From assembly GCA_003415625.1 (NCBI GenBank), contig PYIU01000001.1, positions 3,348,746 through 3,412,745 of the forward strand: a stretch of 64,000 nt of DNA. The letters run 5' to 3'. How positions within the stretch are numbered: position 1 is the first letter of the stretch; every line of letters starts with the position of its first letter. The notes beneath the pieces are model-generated. The model saw only the letters and a program-made list of their open reading frames with translations. It ran no database searches and was not told the DNA's origin. The translations under genes and the position numbers were made by a program. The stretch is from Aquanectria penicillioides. Taxonomy: Eukaryota; Ascomycota; Sordariomycetes; Hypocreales; Nectriaceae. Shown piece by piece: positions 1 to 13,305 of the stretch.

Positions 1-3000
1 AGACGCCATGGCGCTTAGTATAGCACGTATCGTATTGTGAGTGCCCAGGAGCAATGGGAATAACAACTTTTGCACATACCCTATGGAGTATAGAGCCGGC
101 TTTTTTGGTGGGCTGTACAACAAAATTGATGTAAAAATAGTTTAAAAAAATAATGACAAAAAATAAAAGCAAAATATACAAACAAATACGGTCATTCGTG
201 TAAATGGAGCCAGTCTGATTTATGCTTTAACATTTTTAGAGTTTACATACACCACTACAGTTCGTGGTCGCTAATAATTTGATAGATTCTAGACCAGTCA
301 TCTAGGCGGTCATAGACACGAGGAGCCACGCTGACTGGCTCGAGGCTCGGGGTATAGGTAGAGCGTACTAAGCGAACGGCCAACCTTGGTAAGCTTTCTA
401 TCTTCGAGACACTCGGGAAGTTAAACACGTGACGCACACTCTCAGGAGCTGGATAGTGGACAGTGGGCGGTGGAGAAACTGGCCCGCCTGGCATAACACG
501 CTGCAGGCCAGCTAGGCAGCACTCGAAAGGTCTAGATTACCTGTGTGGAGGGTCAAGGGGGTTAGACGAGATCCCTGTTTTCCATCCGTGCCACGGAGGG
601 CCCTTTGGCTCGGATCCTCATCCCGGGCTAAGGTTTCCAGGTTCAAGCGGGGCTCCCTTGAGTCGGCTCTCATTTTATGAGTATGGCCATCACGGACCAT
701 TCGGTTTGAGCGATGGTGCTGACTTTTGCCCGCAATCACCCCAATGTGATGCACGACATGTTTTATGGTTTGTTACATGAAATAGGGAGCCGAAGTGTTG
801 TGGAATTCTCGCCAAGGACTCCCTGTCTCCCCGCACGATACGCTAGTCCCGATCAAAGTCGCCAGCAATCAACCGGTGCCTCCGACCGAATCCCTTCACT
901 CCACTTCTTCCATGTTCACCGCCATATTTCGTAACGAGCCTAGACTGTACCATGAAATCCCCTGTAAGATATATCCTTTTCCTACGCCGAGGGATCGACG
1001 TGGTTCTCTCCTATTATAGCATTAGTTGAGGGCCTAGTGATTAGGGATAGCCCGCAGTGAGTAGCAGGACATGCCGGAGTCCACGGAGTTAAAAGAAAAT
1101 GCAATCATGGCCTAAGGATCAAGCCATTTGCGACTCGTGATCACAATTGGGCTAGTACATTCCTGATTTGACAAAAGCCTCCAAAATATTTTAATTTACA
1201 AGAACTTCACTCAGGAGGTTCCGTGAAAGATCGTCCCGGGACAGTAATGTCAGGGTAGCATGAACTACATTGGTTTCCAACACTCCGATGCTCGCGAGGC
1301 CTCACACGTGGCATCCAAGGCTCAAGAATTTAATGGGATTCCGTTTTAAGAAGGTCCTTGAATGGACTACACTTCGCCCCGTCAAGTTGATCGACGGGTT
1401 TACTCTTGGTCTTTTCACAAATGGATTCTATGATTCGAGGAAGCGGATGAGCGAGAATGTTGCCCTGACCTTGCTTTGCATGAAAGGCCAAGAATGAGCC
1501 ACAAAACGAATATTTGCTTGGCATAGATACTAAAAAACTACATTCACATACATTCGTTAAAAATATACGGATACCCATGGGGCATCAATTTTTCCAAGAT
1601 TCTGATGAAGATACCATTGTTCCGGTCCGAGTTCGAACATCGTCCCCCTTTCTTCTGTTGACCCGAATACTTCACTTTTGGACCCATTGTGATGCAAAAA
1701 GAATTGATCCATTGTCAGTTGGTGGTCAATGTCCTGAAATCATCCTACACGTATTTGGTGGTATCTCAGGGGAAGCTCTCCTTGCTATGGGGGAGTACTG
1801 GAATAGAATGAGAGAAAAATTATCTCCTGTCGAAGGATTGGCAGGTGAAACCCGATATTCTCATCCAGGGACAGGTGAAGAAATCTGATTGAAAAGCCCG
1901 AGTACACAAATGCGGCGTGTCATAGTTAGGACCCTCTACCGGGCCTATTTGATCACATTGCATTGTGGATAATTGATATTGTTTAGAATAAGAGTTGAAA
2001 GATCTTGAGATTTCTTTCTCCGTGGTCATTGACAGTTTGCCACTTGCGTAGGCTCTTGCTTGAAAAAAAAAGACATCATCGAACCAGGATTCCCTCCTTT
2101 TTTCATGATCAATGACGGCTCAAGCTGTGCTCACAATAAAATTAGGGCAGCAGAAGAATGTATATAGTCGCTAAAAGTAGTTGTAAGTGTAAAAAGCTGT
2201 AGATAATACAAAATCAACATCGTCTGTAGATAGCACTGGCCCTTCTATCCTTCCTGCGGTCCTTCATCCTCGGCCTTGAAGTTTGAGATTGTAAATTTGG
2301 CGGCTGAAAATACCTACCAACGTGATTAAATAACTATTGACGTGTTGGGGCTTAACCCCGATTTTTAAAATGCTCTCACCGGTATTGCTTCGTCTGCGAG
2401 TACTTGGGGAACTGGCTTCAACCCCCTAAAGCTGGGCGATGCCCCCGTTTAGAATAGAGGCGACCTAGTCGAAAGTCTTAATAAGATTCTTAATCATTCA
2501 ACTTGTAGCTTCATCTCAGGCAAATGGCCTTAAATATGGACTGACCCTCGGCCAAGATGTAGTCCCCCCTGAAAAAGGCGAACACGATAGGATATCAGGT
2601 GTTGCTGGGCACCAGCACCCAGTGGCTGGACCACTTAAAATATTTCAGAGCGATAAAGACATTATTAATGCTTCCTGGTGCGGGTGTGGGGCATAGCCAA
2701 TCGGCGCCCGTGGTTTAAGGGCGTGTCATATCTGCTAGGATTTGGGATTTGGGTAAGTTGCCAATGATTCCCTCTTGAACACTTTCGGTAAGCGTCGCTA
2801 TTCATATAAATGAATACTTTTGAGTTCATATGAAGGAAAGTCTTCAAAATTGGGGTTCAGAATGGTGTGAACGCTTCTCAGGTGTGGAATGTCAGCCTCC
2901 CCTAGCTCTTTCCAGCTGGTACTTGGCAGGGACTTCGTAGGAGTCATGCACAGAAGAACTTTGGAAGACTCTGAGCTTCTAGTGTTACTTGATCCGCCCC

Positions 3001-3908
3001 AGGTCCAATGTCCCTGCCTGTCAGCTGCATAGTCGAGGTACCACGATCAGCGGTGCGGGCCGTCCTGCAGGTCATAGTCTTGCGCTATCTGTAAACATCA
3101 ACTTGAAACCAGGATTTCCATCCGCTATCAAAGCGGAGAAGGTGGTTTCATGCTAGGATATTTACTGATCAGCAACTGTAGGATCTCTGTGGTATTGATA
3201 TACAGGGTCCTATTTGGTTCTAAGTTATCATGGGAAGATCCCATCCCTCATATGCCGCCCTTCCATTCTAAAACTGGCACAAACGACAGAGTCCAGCGAG
3301 ACTCCTTCTAGGATATGATCCACGATTGCGACCAACTACAAAGTCCTCATCGATAAGTTAATAATCGCCAATACTGTTCCTAGCTTAGGAGGAACGAGCT
3401 GCTATTTCCCCATTCGATTGGACTGTAAAAGTGAACGAACGCTTATCGTCCATTGCAATAGTGCTTCCCAAGATGTAGAATTCACAAAATTACTTCTAAT
3501 CAATCAGTTCTGTGGAATAAACAATTTCCTTTTCAATGAAAACTGAAGTGCCCATCACTGGTAATCCTGGGACGAACACGAGGTTCTGTTGGTCTTGCCA
3601 GCCGAGGCTCTGGTACGTTGGGGTAAATGGAATTCTCAATCGATCCTCTTTCTCGTCTCCGGACCTATGGCAAGCGAAATAAGAACCAAATCAACGCGAG
3701 ATGCATCAAGATCTTATAGGGAATGAAGTATGAAGTCAAATCAAATTACTATCGATGAGCGAAATTGAAACGCGAAGAGTTTTGTTGTGCATATGGAGAA
3801 CCTTTGAGGTCTTGAAAAAGCCAAAGCCGCAAAATCATAAACCAATATCTCATCCAGCCAAACTATTTAAACTGCAAAATAAACTAAATTCATGTTTATG
3901 TACACCAT
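1..3908. other. intergenic, no gene recognised
   Basis: No reading frame longer than about 125 codons occurs here, and none resembles a family I know or shows a coherent exon chain. A 124-codon frame at 1514-1888 (+) is the longest; it has no recognisable motif. The base composition is mixed, with AT-rich patches near 120-200 and 2150-2350. The far part (about 3500-3908) is presumably the 3' flank of the PKS gene. I see no telomeric repeat, tRNA or transposase motif. Confidence 0.5.
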
Positions 3909-6900
3909 TTACTCCGGCTTCACAGTGACCAATCTTGATTCCTTGGCGACCAGGCTAGCCAGCTCTCGGATGCTGCCAGTCTTGCGCAGGACCATAATGG
4001 GAATGTTTGCTTGCAAAAAGGCACCAATCCAGTTTCGCAACTCGACGGCGACAAGAGAATCGACACCATAGTCATCGAGACTGCGCTCGTCGGATAGATA
4101 CTTGACCGCAGTGGCAAGCAGCTTGCTGAGCTGCTGGATAATAGCCTGAGAAATCAAGTTGACGGCATCTTCAGCTGTCTCAGCAGAGCCAATGGCTTCG
4201 CCAACATCTCCGGACTCCTTGGAGTCTGAGCCAGAGCCATCGCGACGAGACAAATGGCGGAACTTGCTGTCGCTGATCCAGACACCTGGACGGAGACCAA
4301 GCTCGTTACCTTTGGGAATCAGACCAATGACACACTGGCAGCTGTTAACGTCGTGATCCGAGGTATGGGTCAGGACATTGTTGAGAGTTGCCAAGAGTTC
4401 AGAGGTGGTGATGGTACCGAAACCCTTTCGCCGCAGTGCGGCAGCGACCTCCGGGTTCTCGGCAACGAAGCCACTGTCGACGACGGCACCACAGTTGATA
4501 GAGTATACCGGAAGGCCTTGGCTGCAAAGATGATGAGCGAGGGCATCTTGGTAGGTACAAGCTCCCGCATAATTTGACTGTCCAGCGTTTCCGCTGATGG
4601 CGACAGCAGAAGACAGCATCACAAAGAAGTCAACAGTCTTGGGAACAGCGGTGTACAAGTTCCAGGTTCCAATGGTCTTGGGACGATGGGTAGAGTACCA
4701 CTGCTCGTATTCCATGTTGGCGAACATAGTATCCTATGAGGAAATGAATATTAGCAATGATAAAAGCGATGTGATCGGGGCTGGCTGAGCCATAACGTAC
4801 CTTGACCACCATGGCAGATTGGATCACACCGCGCACGGGCGAAGGGTTCTTGCCATGCTCAATCTTCTTAACTAAGGCCTTGACATCGTCAAGCTTAGTG
4901 ATGTCGCATCGCTCGACCTCGACTGAGATGCCTCGGCTGCGCATGCCGGCAATGAGAGCCAAGGCCTCGTCGTCACACTTGCCGGATCGCGACACTGTGA
5001 CAATGCGGCGGGCTCCATGAGTTCCCATCCAACGAACAATGGATTTGCCAAGACCTCCTAGGCCACCAACAACCAGGTAGGCGCCATCAGCCTTCAGCCG
5101 AGCGGGCATGGGAGGTGGAGGAACGACCTGATTGATTAGCTTCGGTTTTCAACAGCGGGGAATAGTTTAGCTTACCTTAACAAGCTGATCATCTTCGACG
5201 GTCAGTATCACCTTGCCAATGTGCTTTCCAGCCTGTATGTGACGGAAGGCAGCCTCGATCTCCGAGATAGGCATGGTGGTGATGGAGGTTGGGCGGATCG
5301 AACCCGCAGCCATGAGCTCCATGACATCCTGCAGCAACTCCCCGACAAGGGGCTTGTTGTCATCAATCAGGAGAGCCAGATCCACGTAAGAAAACGTGAT
5401 GTTCTTGAGCAAGAACTTGGCAGGCATCAGCATGTCATCGAGGAACTCCTTTCGGCCGATCTCCACGAAGCGACCATAGGAGGCGAGAGTGTTGCAAGAT
5501 TCGCGGAACACGTCACCACCCAGGGAGTTGAGAACGACGTCAACACCACCCTTGCTGCTCATGTTTCGGATGTCCTTACCGAAGTTAGTAGTTCTGCTTG
5601 AGAACATGTGGTCTTCGGGGATGCCATATGTCTCGTTAAGGAACTTCTTCTTCTCGTCGCTACCGACTGTGGCAAAGACCTCGGCGCCAAGGTGCTGAGC
5701 TAAGATGATGGCGGCCTGGCCAACAGCTCCGGCAGCAGAGTGAATCAAGACGGACTCACCCTTGGCCAGACGGCCCTTGTGGACGAGAGAGTAGTACACA
5801 GTGCCCCAGACGATTGGAAGCGAGGCAGCCTCCTCAAAGCTGAGACTCTCGGGGACCACGACGGCACAGTCACCGTGAACTCGGGGACGGTTGGTGTACG
5901 AGCGAGAGTAGTAGCAGCACACGCGGTCACCCACCTTGAATCGGTCCTGCATGTTGGCGCCGACATGAGTCACAATACCACTGCAATCGTTGCGCATCTC
6001 AGTGACACCTTCCAACTGACCGGCAGCAATGAGCACGTCCTTGAAGTTGATACTGGCAGCCCTCAGGTCGAGCTGGATCTCATCAGGGCCAGGAGGACCG
6101 GCGGTCTCATCACCCTTCCAGCGCAAGGTATCTAGGAGACCAGTAACCTCAGTCTGGGCAATGAGAGTTCGATCATTGTCGAGGAAAGAGGCCATCTCAG
6201 CCTTGGAAAGACCATGAGAGCTGCGGATATCATTGTTGATCTCCTTCTCGTGGAAGGCACGAGGAACAAAAAGCTGACCCTTATACTCGGAGAACTCATG
6301 CTCGACATCCTTATCATCCTCTTCGAGATCAAAAGAAGAGCTCTGGAGAACCTTAGAAACCAGAGCAAGACAAGTCTCAGTATCAGTGTCCAAGTCGAAG
6401 TCAATGTTGACCATTCTGATGTCCGGGTGCTCAATTCTAAAACTACGAGCAAACCCGGTGAGCATGGCCCCTCTGGGCCTCTTGCAGTTCTGGGTACCGC
6501 CCCTAGTGATGAAAAGGACAGCCTTAGAAGCCAAAAGTCGGCTCTTGAAGCAATCCCAGGCGCTGGAGCTAACATCCTCAATGAAAGACTCGCAAACCTC
6601 AGGAGGAAAGACGGAGATGGCAGCGGGGTCACAAGAGTGATGGAGATCCAGAGATGAAACGTTCTGGGATCCAAGAGTGCTCTTTAAAGTATTCACGAGG
6701 CCGGGAAGCTCTGTGGGCCTCATATCGTAATGGACAACCTCCACTGGGTGAGCCAACGACTTTTGGAATTCTGGCGCTGCCGTGGAGACGAAGACACTGA
6801 GAGTTCCGCCGCTAGCATCGTCGTAGTCTTTGAAGCAGGTCGCAGGCAGCTCGAAGCCATGAGAGGTAAGGGTGGTATTCCATTCGGAGTCAGGAATGAG

Positions 6901-9900
6901 AGGCGACATGCGTCTGCCATCCTTGTCTCCGGCCCACCAACCTGGCAGAGAACCGAACACTAGGTTGTAGTAGAGGGCATCAGTGGTAATCTCCATGAGG
7001 AGAAGGACACCACCAGGACGAAGAAGGGAGCGAACGCGGTCCAAACTATCACCAATAGAGCTAGTAGCGTGGATAACGTTACAGGCGATGGCGAGGTCGT
7101 AAGAACTCTCCTCCATTCCCTGGCCGGCAACGTCCTTCTCAATATCCAAGACTCGGTAGTTGACAACGTCAGAGAACTTAGACAGGCGCCCCTTGACAGT
7201 CTCGAAGAAACTGGGAGAGATATCCGTGAAGTCGTATTTGGAGATGAGCCTCTTGCCGTCAGGACAAAGGGCCCCCAGCATGGACTCGGACGCGGAACCG
7301 GTACCGGCACCAATCTCGACCACCCTCATACCAGGCTTAAGCTTGACAAGCTCGCGGCAGTAGGCGGCCATTTGGCTGTAGCACCGCTGGCAACGCTCGT
7401 TGGAGTACAACGAGGACAGGAGTCCACCGTCGCTGAGGAGACCGAGAGGCTCAATCTCGCCTCGCAAAATGCCAGGCAGGTTACTACCAATCCTGCCGAT
7501 GGCCTCTGCCTCACCATTGAGGTCGTTATCCAAACCATCAATCATCAGCTGAGACTTCTCGTAGGTGTCGTCAGCATGAGCCTCCATCCAGTCATACCAG
7601 TGGCGACGGTGGCCCTCAGGGACAACATCCAGGGGCACGGCCTTGATGGCGCTCTGAATGTGGGACAGCACCATAGCATCAAGGTGGCCGTTGTGCTTAG
7701 AGACGGATCTGGGGGTAATGGTAGACCGGCAAATGTTGTCCACATGAGAGGGGGTCAAATCTTGAGTGTATGTGACCCACTGGATGGAGTGGACAAGCTC
7801 ACGAGCGTTCGAAACGATATCGCCAGGGAGCTGCGAGGCAGTGACGCCTTCAGCCCGGACTAGAACCTGTTCATCATTGCCTGAGCCTGCAGTAACGCCA
7901 ACATCAAATGTGAACGGACCCTCCTTTCTGGTAGAGTAGCAGGTGAGCTGAGAGCCCTGAATTTCAGAGTACTTGGCAGTGATGTAGAGGTCCTGAATGA
8001 AAGTAGGCACAGCAGGGGAGGTCAGGCCCTTCTTCAAAAGAAGTATAGAGCACAAGCCATGGAATAAGGATGCATCCAGAGTACCAGGATGGATGACATA
8101 CTTGGGCTCGCCGACAGTGTTGGCGTTCTCACCAACATCGGGGCACTGAACCTTGCAGACAGAAGTGTCAGAACCAAGCTGGATATCGACGACGTTATCA
8201 AATGGAGCCTTCCAGTCCAATCCAATATCACGGCTCAGATAATAGAACTTCTGGTGACTAACGCTCTGCTGGCTCTCGTCAACGATATGTTGAACATCCC
8301 TGCGGAAGGTAGCCAGGTCAGATGCCTTGCGATCGGTGACCTCAGTACCCTCAACAGGTGCAGCAGCTATGGTGACCTTGATGAGACCACGGCAGTGCTC
8401 AGTCCAGGTTCCATCCGACTCAGCGGTAAAAATTCTAAACTCCATCCAAGCGTTCGAAGAATTACGAGCAGAGCGAGGCTCGGGTCGGATGGAAAGGCAA
8501 ATCTCATGATCCGTGGCGTCTTGGTTGATAACGAGAGCCTTGCCAATGCTCACGCTGCGGAAGTTGAAACCCTCGATATCAATCGTGGGCTCGCCCATCT
8601 TCTTGTAGCGGCGCATTCCCTCAAGGGCCATGGCGAGATAACCGGCGGCCGGGAAGACACACTGGCCCTGAACGATGTGGTTCTGCAGCCAAGGCAGCTC
8701 CTTCAGAGTCAGGAATCGTCGCCATCGGGGCTCTAGACGGTTGACGTCGGCAGACAGATTTCCAATCAGCTCATGGGGAAGGAACTGACGCTGAGTGAAA
8801 GCCTTGGACACTCGGCTCTCATGCCAGTAGGTCTGCTCGTGGTCAAAGGCATAGGGAGGGACAGTAGCCAACAGCGTAGGGAGCTGCTTCTGGAAGCCGC
8901 TGTTGGCGTAGTGGAACTGGAAGTCGAGGCCTTGACTGTAGAGGTTGCCCAGGCAGCTGAGAAGGGCCTCGCCAGCGTGTGCCTTTCTCTTCAGCGTGTT
9001 GGCGTACTTGATGCCGCTGGCATCACCCTCAAAGGTCTGGATGGTCTGCTTCACGGGGCCCTCAAGAACAGAGTGAGGCCCAAACTCCAGGACCAGGTCC
9101 ACATTGGCAGAGCCATCGTCTGACTGGCACACTCCCCAAAGGGCATCCTCGAAATAGACGGGAGACACCAGGTTGCTAGCCCAGTAGTCCTCGGACAGCT
9201 CCTCGGCCTCGATTGGGGATCCAGTCAAGGAGGAAACCATGATGACGGAAGAAGGAGTAGTCTCACCCTGCAGGCCCTCCAGAGCGTCGCGATACTCTTG
9301 CTCAATGCGGCACATCTGTTGGGAGTGGTAGGCGGCACCCCTGGTACGAAGGATTCGGTTGAAGACCGACTCTTCCTCCAGGATCTTACTCAGTTCTTGG
9401 ATGACAGGAAGGTCACCAGAAACAGTCACACTCGAGGGACTGTTATAGCAGGCAATCACAACTCTCTCTGCGTCATCTCCAAGGCGACCGATATACTCAT
9501 CGACGTCTCGGGAGGAGGCTCCGACAGCCAACATGGCACCCTGAAGGTCGGTCTCGCGGTCCAAGAGCTCGCTGGTCAGGCGACCTCTGTGATAAGAAAC
9601 CTTGATAGCATTCTCAAAGGAGAGGAAGCCAGCGCAGTAAGCGGCGGCAATCTCACCACTAGAGTGGCCAGCAACCGCAGTGGGCTTGACTCCCAAGGAA
9701 GCAAGGGTGTCAACCAGCGCCATCTGGATGGCAGTGGAGAGGGGTTGTCCAAATCGAGGCTCATCTAGGCGCGAGTCCTGAGCATCCCGCTGGAGTTCCT
9801 CAAAGACATCCCAAGTGCAGCCCATCTTGGCAAGTTCGCGGTTGATGCGCTCAAGGGAGGCCGTGAACTGGGGCCAAGAGTGGATCAGCTCACGTCCCAT

Positions 9901-11922
9901 GTTGAAGTACTGAGCACCCTGACCACTGAAGACGAAGCCTAGGTTGGCTATCTTCTTGTCGCCACTGGTGGCAGCAACAGGCTTACCAGCCAGGGCCTGT
10001 AACTTCTCAGTTAGTTGCTCAGGAGTTTGAGCAACAGCGATAGCACGGTGCTTGTAAATAGTTCGCTTGTTCAAAGTGTAGGCCAGACGGTCCATCCAGC
10101 CCTTCTCGGCTGCAGCAGGGCCAGCCTGCGAAACAAATTCGGCGAGGTTGGTTGCGAACGACTGGCAACTCTTCTCACTTGCGCCACTAATGACGAAGAC
10201 GCGAGGCTGAGCCTCGGCCTCTCCAGCCGCAGTAGGTACCAGATAGTTGGCAGTCTCTACGATGACGTGGGCATTGGTACCACCATAGCCGAAACTATTA
10301 AATCATTGGTAAGTCATTATGCTAGGACAGTGTATCGTTCGCTGGTAGCGACATACCTGTTGACGGAAATGCGGCGAAGATCATGGGGCTCCAATGCCAG
10401 GGGAATCTAATCAGCTTGGTTAGCATTCTGGTATCAAGGCCGAACAGCGATGGTCTCTGCGCTTGCCTTTAGGTTCCAGTCATCTACCAAAATTTTCTTG
10501 TTAGGCTTCTCAAAGTTGACTTGCGGGGGAATGGAGCCCTTCTCAAGCATGAGAACAGCCTTGATCAGACCAGCAACACCGGCAGCACTCTCAGTGTGAC
10601 CAATATTCCCCTTGATAGATCCGATAGGTAGCTTATCACCATCGAGGCTTTTGGAGAGAGCTGAGGCAATAGCCTCAACCTCGATGGGGTCACCCACAGC
10701 CGTACCGGTACCGTGGGCTTCTACGTAGTCGACGCTAAGATCCAGTCCCGCGTCTTGATAGGCCTTGCGAATGGCCTTCTCCTGGGCCTCGCCGCTGGGC
10801 ACACTGATACCAGGTGTTCGGCCATCCTGGTTCAGGACTGTGTTGCGGATAATGGCACGGACGTGGTCGCCGTCTCGCAGCGCTTGTGAGAGCGGCTTCA
10901 ATACCAGACCACCACAGCCCTCACCACGGCCGTAACCATTGGCTCGGTGGTCAAAGGCAAATGATCTTCCGTCGTTAGAGAACATTTTAAGCTTGCTCTG
11001 GTAGGTAAAACGCTGGGGGTCGACAAGCAAGTTGACACCGCCGACAAAGGCCATTTCGGTCTCCTTGGCCCGCAAACTCTGCATGGCCATGTGAAGAGCA
11101 ACTAAACTAGAAGAGCAGCCGGTATCTACCGTCAAACTAGGACCCAGAAGGTTGAACTGGTACGATATCCTGTTGGAGGTGATTGCAGGGCCGGATCCAG
11201 TAGTCTGATAAGTAGCAGGGTACTCGGGATCACGAGACAGGACCTCGGAGTAATCCGAAGTCCACTGTCCTACGTAGACTCCTGAATTTGAAGCCCACAG
11301 TTTCTCTGTGGTAACACCAGCATTCTCAAATGCCTCGTACGCGACCTCCAACATGACACGCTGTTGGGGATCCATGGCCTAATGATTATGAGAAAATGTA
11401 TGGTAAAAGGGATTGCCAAAAACTTACCCGTGCTTCGACGGCGTGAATTCCAAAGAATGAGGCATCGAACGCCGCGATGTCCTCCGTTAGAAAGTGACCT
11501 CCGTTTGTGTTCGTCTACAATTACCACATCAGATCAATCCAACACAAGATATATGCATTTTGGTGGGTCCGAGCCGCCAAGGTTGTTGAACAATGCGCGG
11601 CGAGGAACATGGTACAACACCATGCGGAAAAAAACAGAGTGTGCAAATAGTAAGAGGAAGCATTGAGAATCCGAGCACTTACCACTGATGCATGGCTGTT
11701 TTTCGGGTCATGGAATGCCTCCATGTTGAACCGCTTCCGCGGCCCTTTAGACCAGGCTGAGGTACCAGCCGCCAGATTGCTCCATAGCTTTTGAGGGTTT
11801 GATGCGCCACCGGGGTATCTGCAGCCAATTCCGATGATAGCAATAGGCTCGAGACCTCCGTTCTCGGCCGCAGTGGGGACGCCATTTGCCAATGGCTTCT
11901 CGTCAATGATTGCGTCTCCCAT
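3909..11922 (-). CDS. highly reducing C-methylating iterative type I polyketide synthase
   Basis: I model seven exons: 11922-11683, 11514-11428, 11378-10467, 10406-10357, 10294-5176, 5127-4801 and 4733-3909, giving 2519 residues with frame kept at every junction. Domains in order: KS (catalytic C197 in DTGCSSS, EAHGTGT, GNIGHTES), AT (S641 in GHSSG), DH (HIVQG near 975), C-methyltransferase (VEIGAGTG near 1455), ER (nucleotide loop SAAGAVGQ, about 1825-2125), KR (GGLGGLG, about 2140-2330) and a C-terminal ACP (GVDSL). There is no thioesterase or reductase, so release must happen in trans; the thioesterase at 16.1 kb is the obvious candidate. It would build a reduced, alpha-methyl-branched acyl chain. 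Such synthases make the fatty acyl cap or unusual amino acid of leucinostatin-type lipopeptides, but a link to the NRPS here is inference. All domains look intact. Confidence 0.92.
10407..10466 (-). other. GC-AG intron in the PKS gene
   Basis: Intron 3 of the PKS starts GCAAGC rather than GT and ends GATTAG, with a GCTAAC branch site, and is 60 nt long. Removing it joins DDWNLK to IPLALEP in phase, matching the usual end of a fungal KS domain (NLK.P...RRISVNSFGYGGTNAH). No GT donor nearby gives a sensible join. Confidence 0.7.
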
Positions 11923-13305
11923 TTTATGTCCTCGGATCGTATTGACGGGTCGTAAAGTATTCGGTAGGTACGGGAGATAAAAAGGATGAGCTTTCGAAAA
12001 CCGAGGACAGAGAGAAAAAAAGGGAGAGAAGAAGGGCTGTCTTGCGGCGTCCAGCTAGTTATAATTGTGTATCCGTATTATTGTGTATAAGCGGGGTGAA
12101 GCTTTCAAGCATTAAGGAATGTCATGCAGTTTGGGGTATTGTCGGCGTTGGGCCAGTGAGTTACCGAGAAATTATTGGGAGACAGCCAGCAATGCTCACG
12201 GTCCTGAACTGAAGGGAAGCAGCCGTTGATGGGATATCGTTGATGGATCTGGGCGCTCCGAATCGCAGGAAGGCCGCGAGAGTATAAGTCTTGCAAGGCA
12301 CTGCGAATTGGATAAGTCAGAACGAGGATTACGAGCTAGGCTCTATTGTGGCCATGCTGGTCCGTGGTAGGGGGATTTTGGTGGAAGGATGTGATTCGAT
12401 ATTAGACACATGCATGTGCTCTGTTATGCCGACCCCCCCTCAGCTCGGTCTCACCCCCTCACATATCCGACCCACATTCAGCCACAATCTCCTACAAACC
12501 GCTCGACTCACTCAGACGTTACCGACATTCATTTGGGAAGTCAGCGGGAGCTCCGGCTCCAGCGAATCAATCTTGGCCCCGTGCAGCTTGTTTCGGTTAG
12601 TTTGCTCCCGTGCGGGCTCTGACGGCAGCGTGGTATTACCCCCCGGACATAGACTGGTCAGATCGCATTAACCATGACGATCGATTTGCCTTTCAGGCTG
12701 AGTCTGTTCCATGCCACCCCAGAAAGATTGAGATGAGGTCCAAGCAACGTAGCAAATCGGTCATTTGTGCATATAATACGGTCTAGCTAATCATTCCTAC
12801 CTTGTATTTAGATACGGTATCAGATTACTAGCTTATAACCAATATAACGGGTATCCGGTACCCACTAGGTGCATCAAAAATTTTCCCAATGATCCCTATT
12901 TTTCGTTTTCTGCCTTGTAATCATTTCTTCCTTATTTTAACTCTTCGTCACGTCGTGCTCGTCGCGCTCCACGAGTATCGTTATCGAGCTATAAATGGTC
13001 CAAAGACAGCGCAGTCATTATCGCATGCATGATGTTCCATGTTGGCGTCGCTTCTTCTCGGCATGTAAATCGTAGCGTTAACCGCGCGACGGATGGCTAT
13101 AGTGACGACTTTTAGAGATTGGAAAATGTGTAGTTTCCTATCGTATCTGTTTAAAATAGGCGAGGCGAATTCTACAAATTAGGCCACGAGTCGACACGAC
13201 CGATCTATAGTACTAAAAACAGCAAAACATCCGAATTCCTAAGCGAACATGTGACAAGACGTAGCGCTGCTACTCTTTGATGAAATCCTCTGGAAACCCC
13301 TAATC
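11923..13305. other. PKS 5' flank / intergenic
   Basis: The first hundred or so bases hold the PKS leader, including a purine-rich stretch just upstream of its start codon. The rest is the 3' flank of the SDR gene, which is transcribed in the same direction as the PKS. No gene, RNA or repeat is recognised in this stretch. Confidence 0.5.

Noticed and set aside
1..3908. Telomere, rDNA or tRNA at the left edge
   Set aside because: No TTAGGG array, rRNA-like block or tRNA T-arm/acceptor pairing was found.
3909..11922. PKS as the direct acyl loader of the NRPS
   Set aside because: The NRPS begins with an A domain and has no starter condensation domain, so the sequence shows no docking route; any link would need enzymes not seen here.
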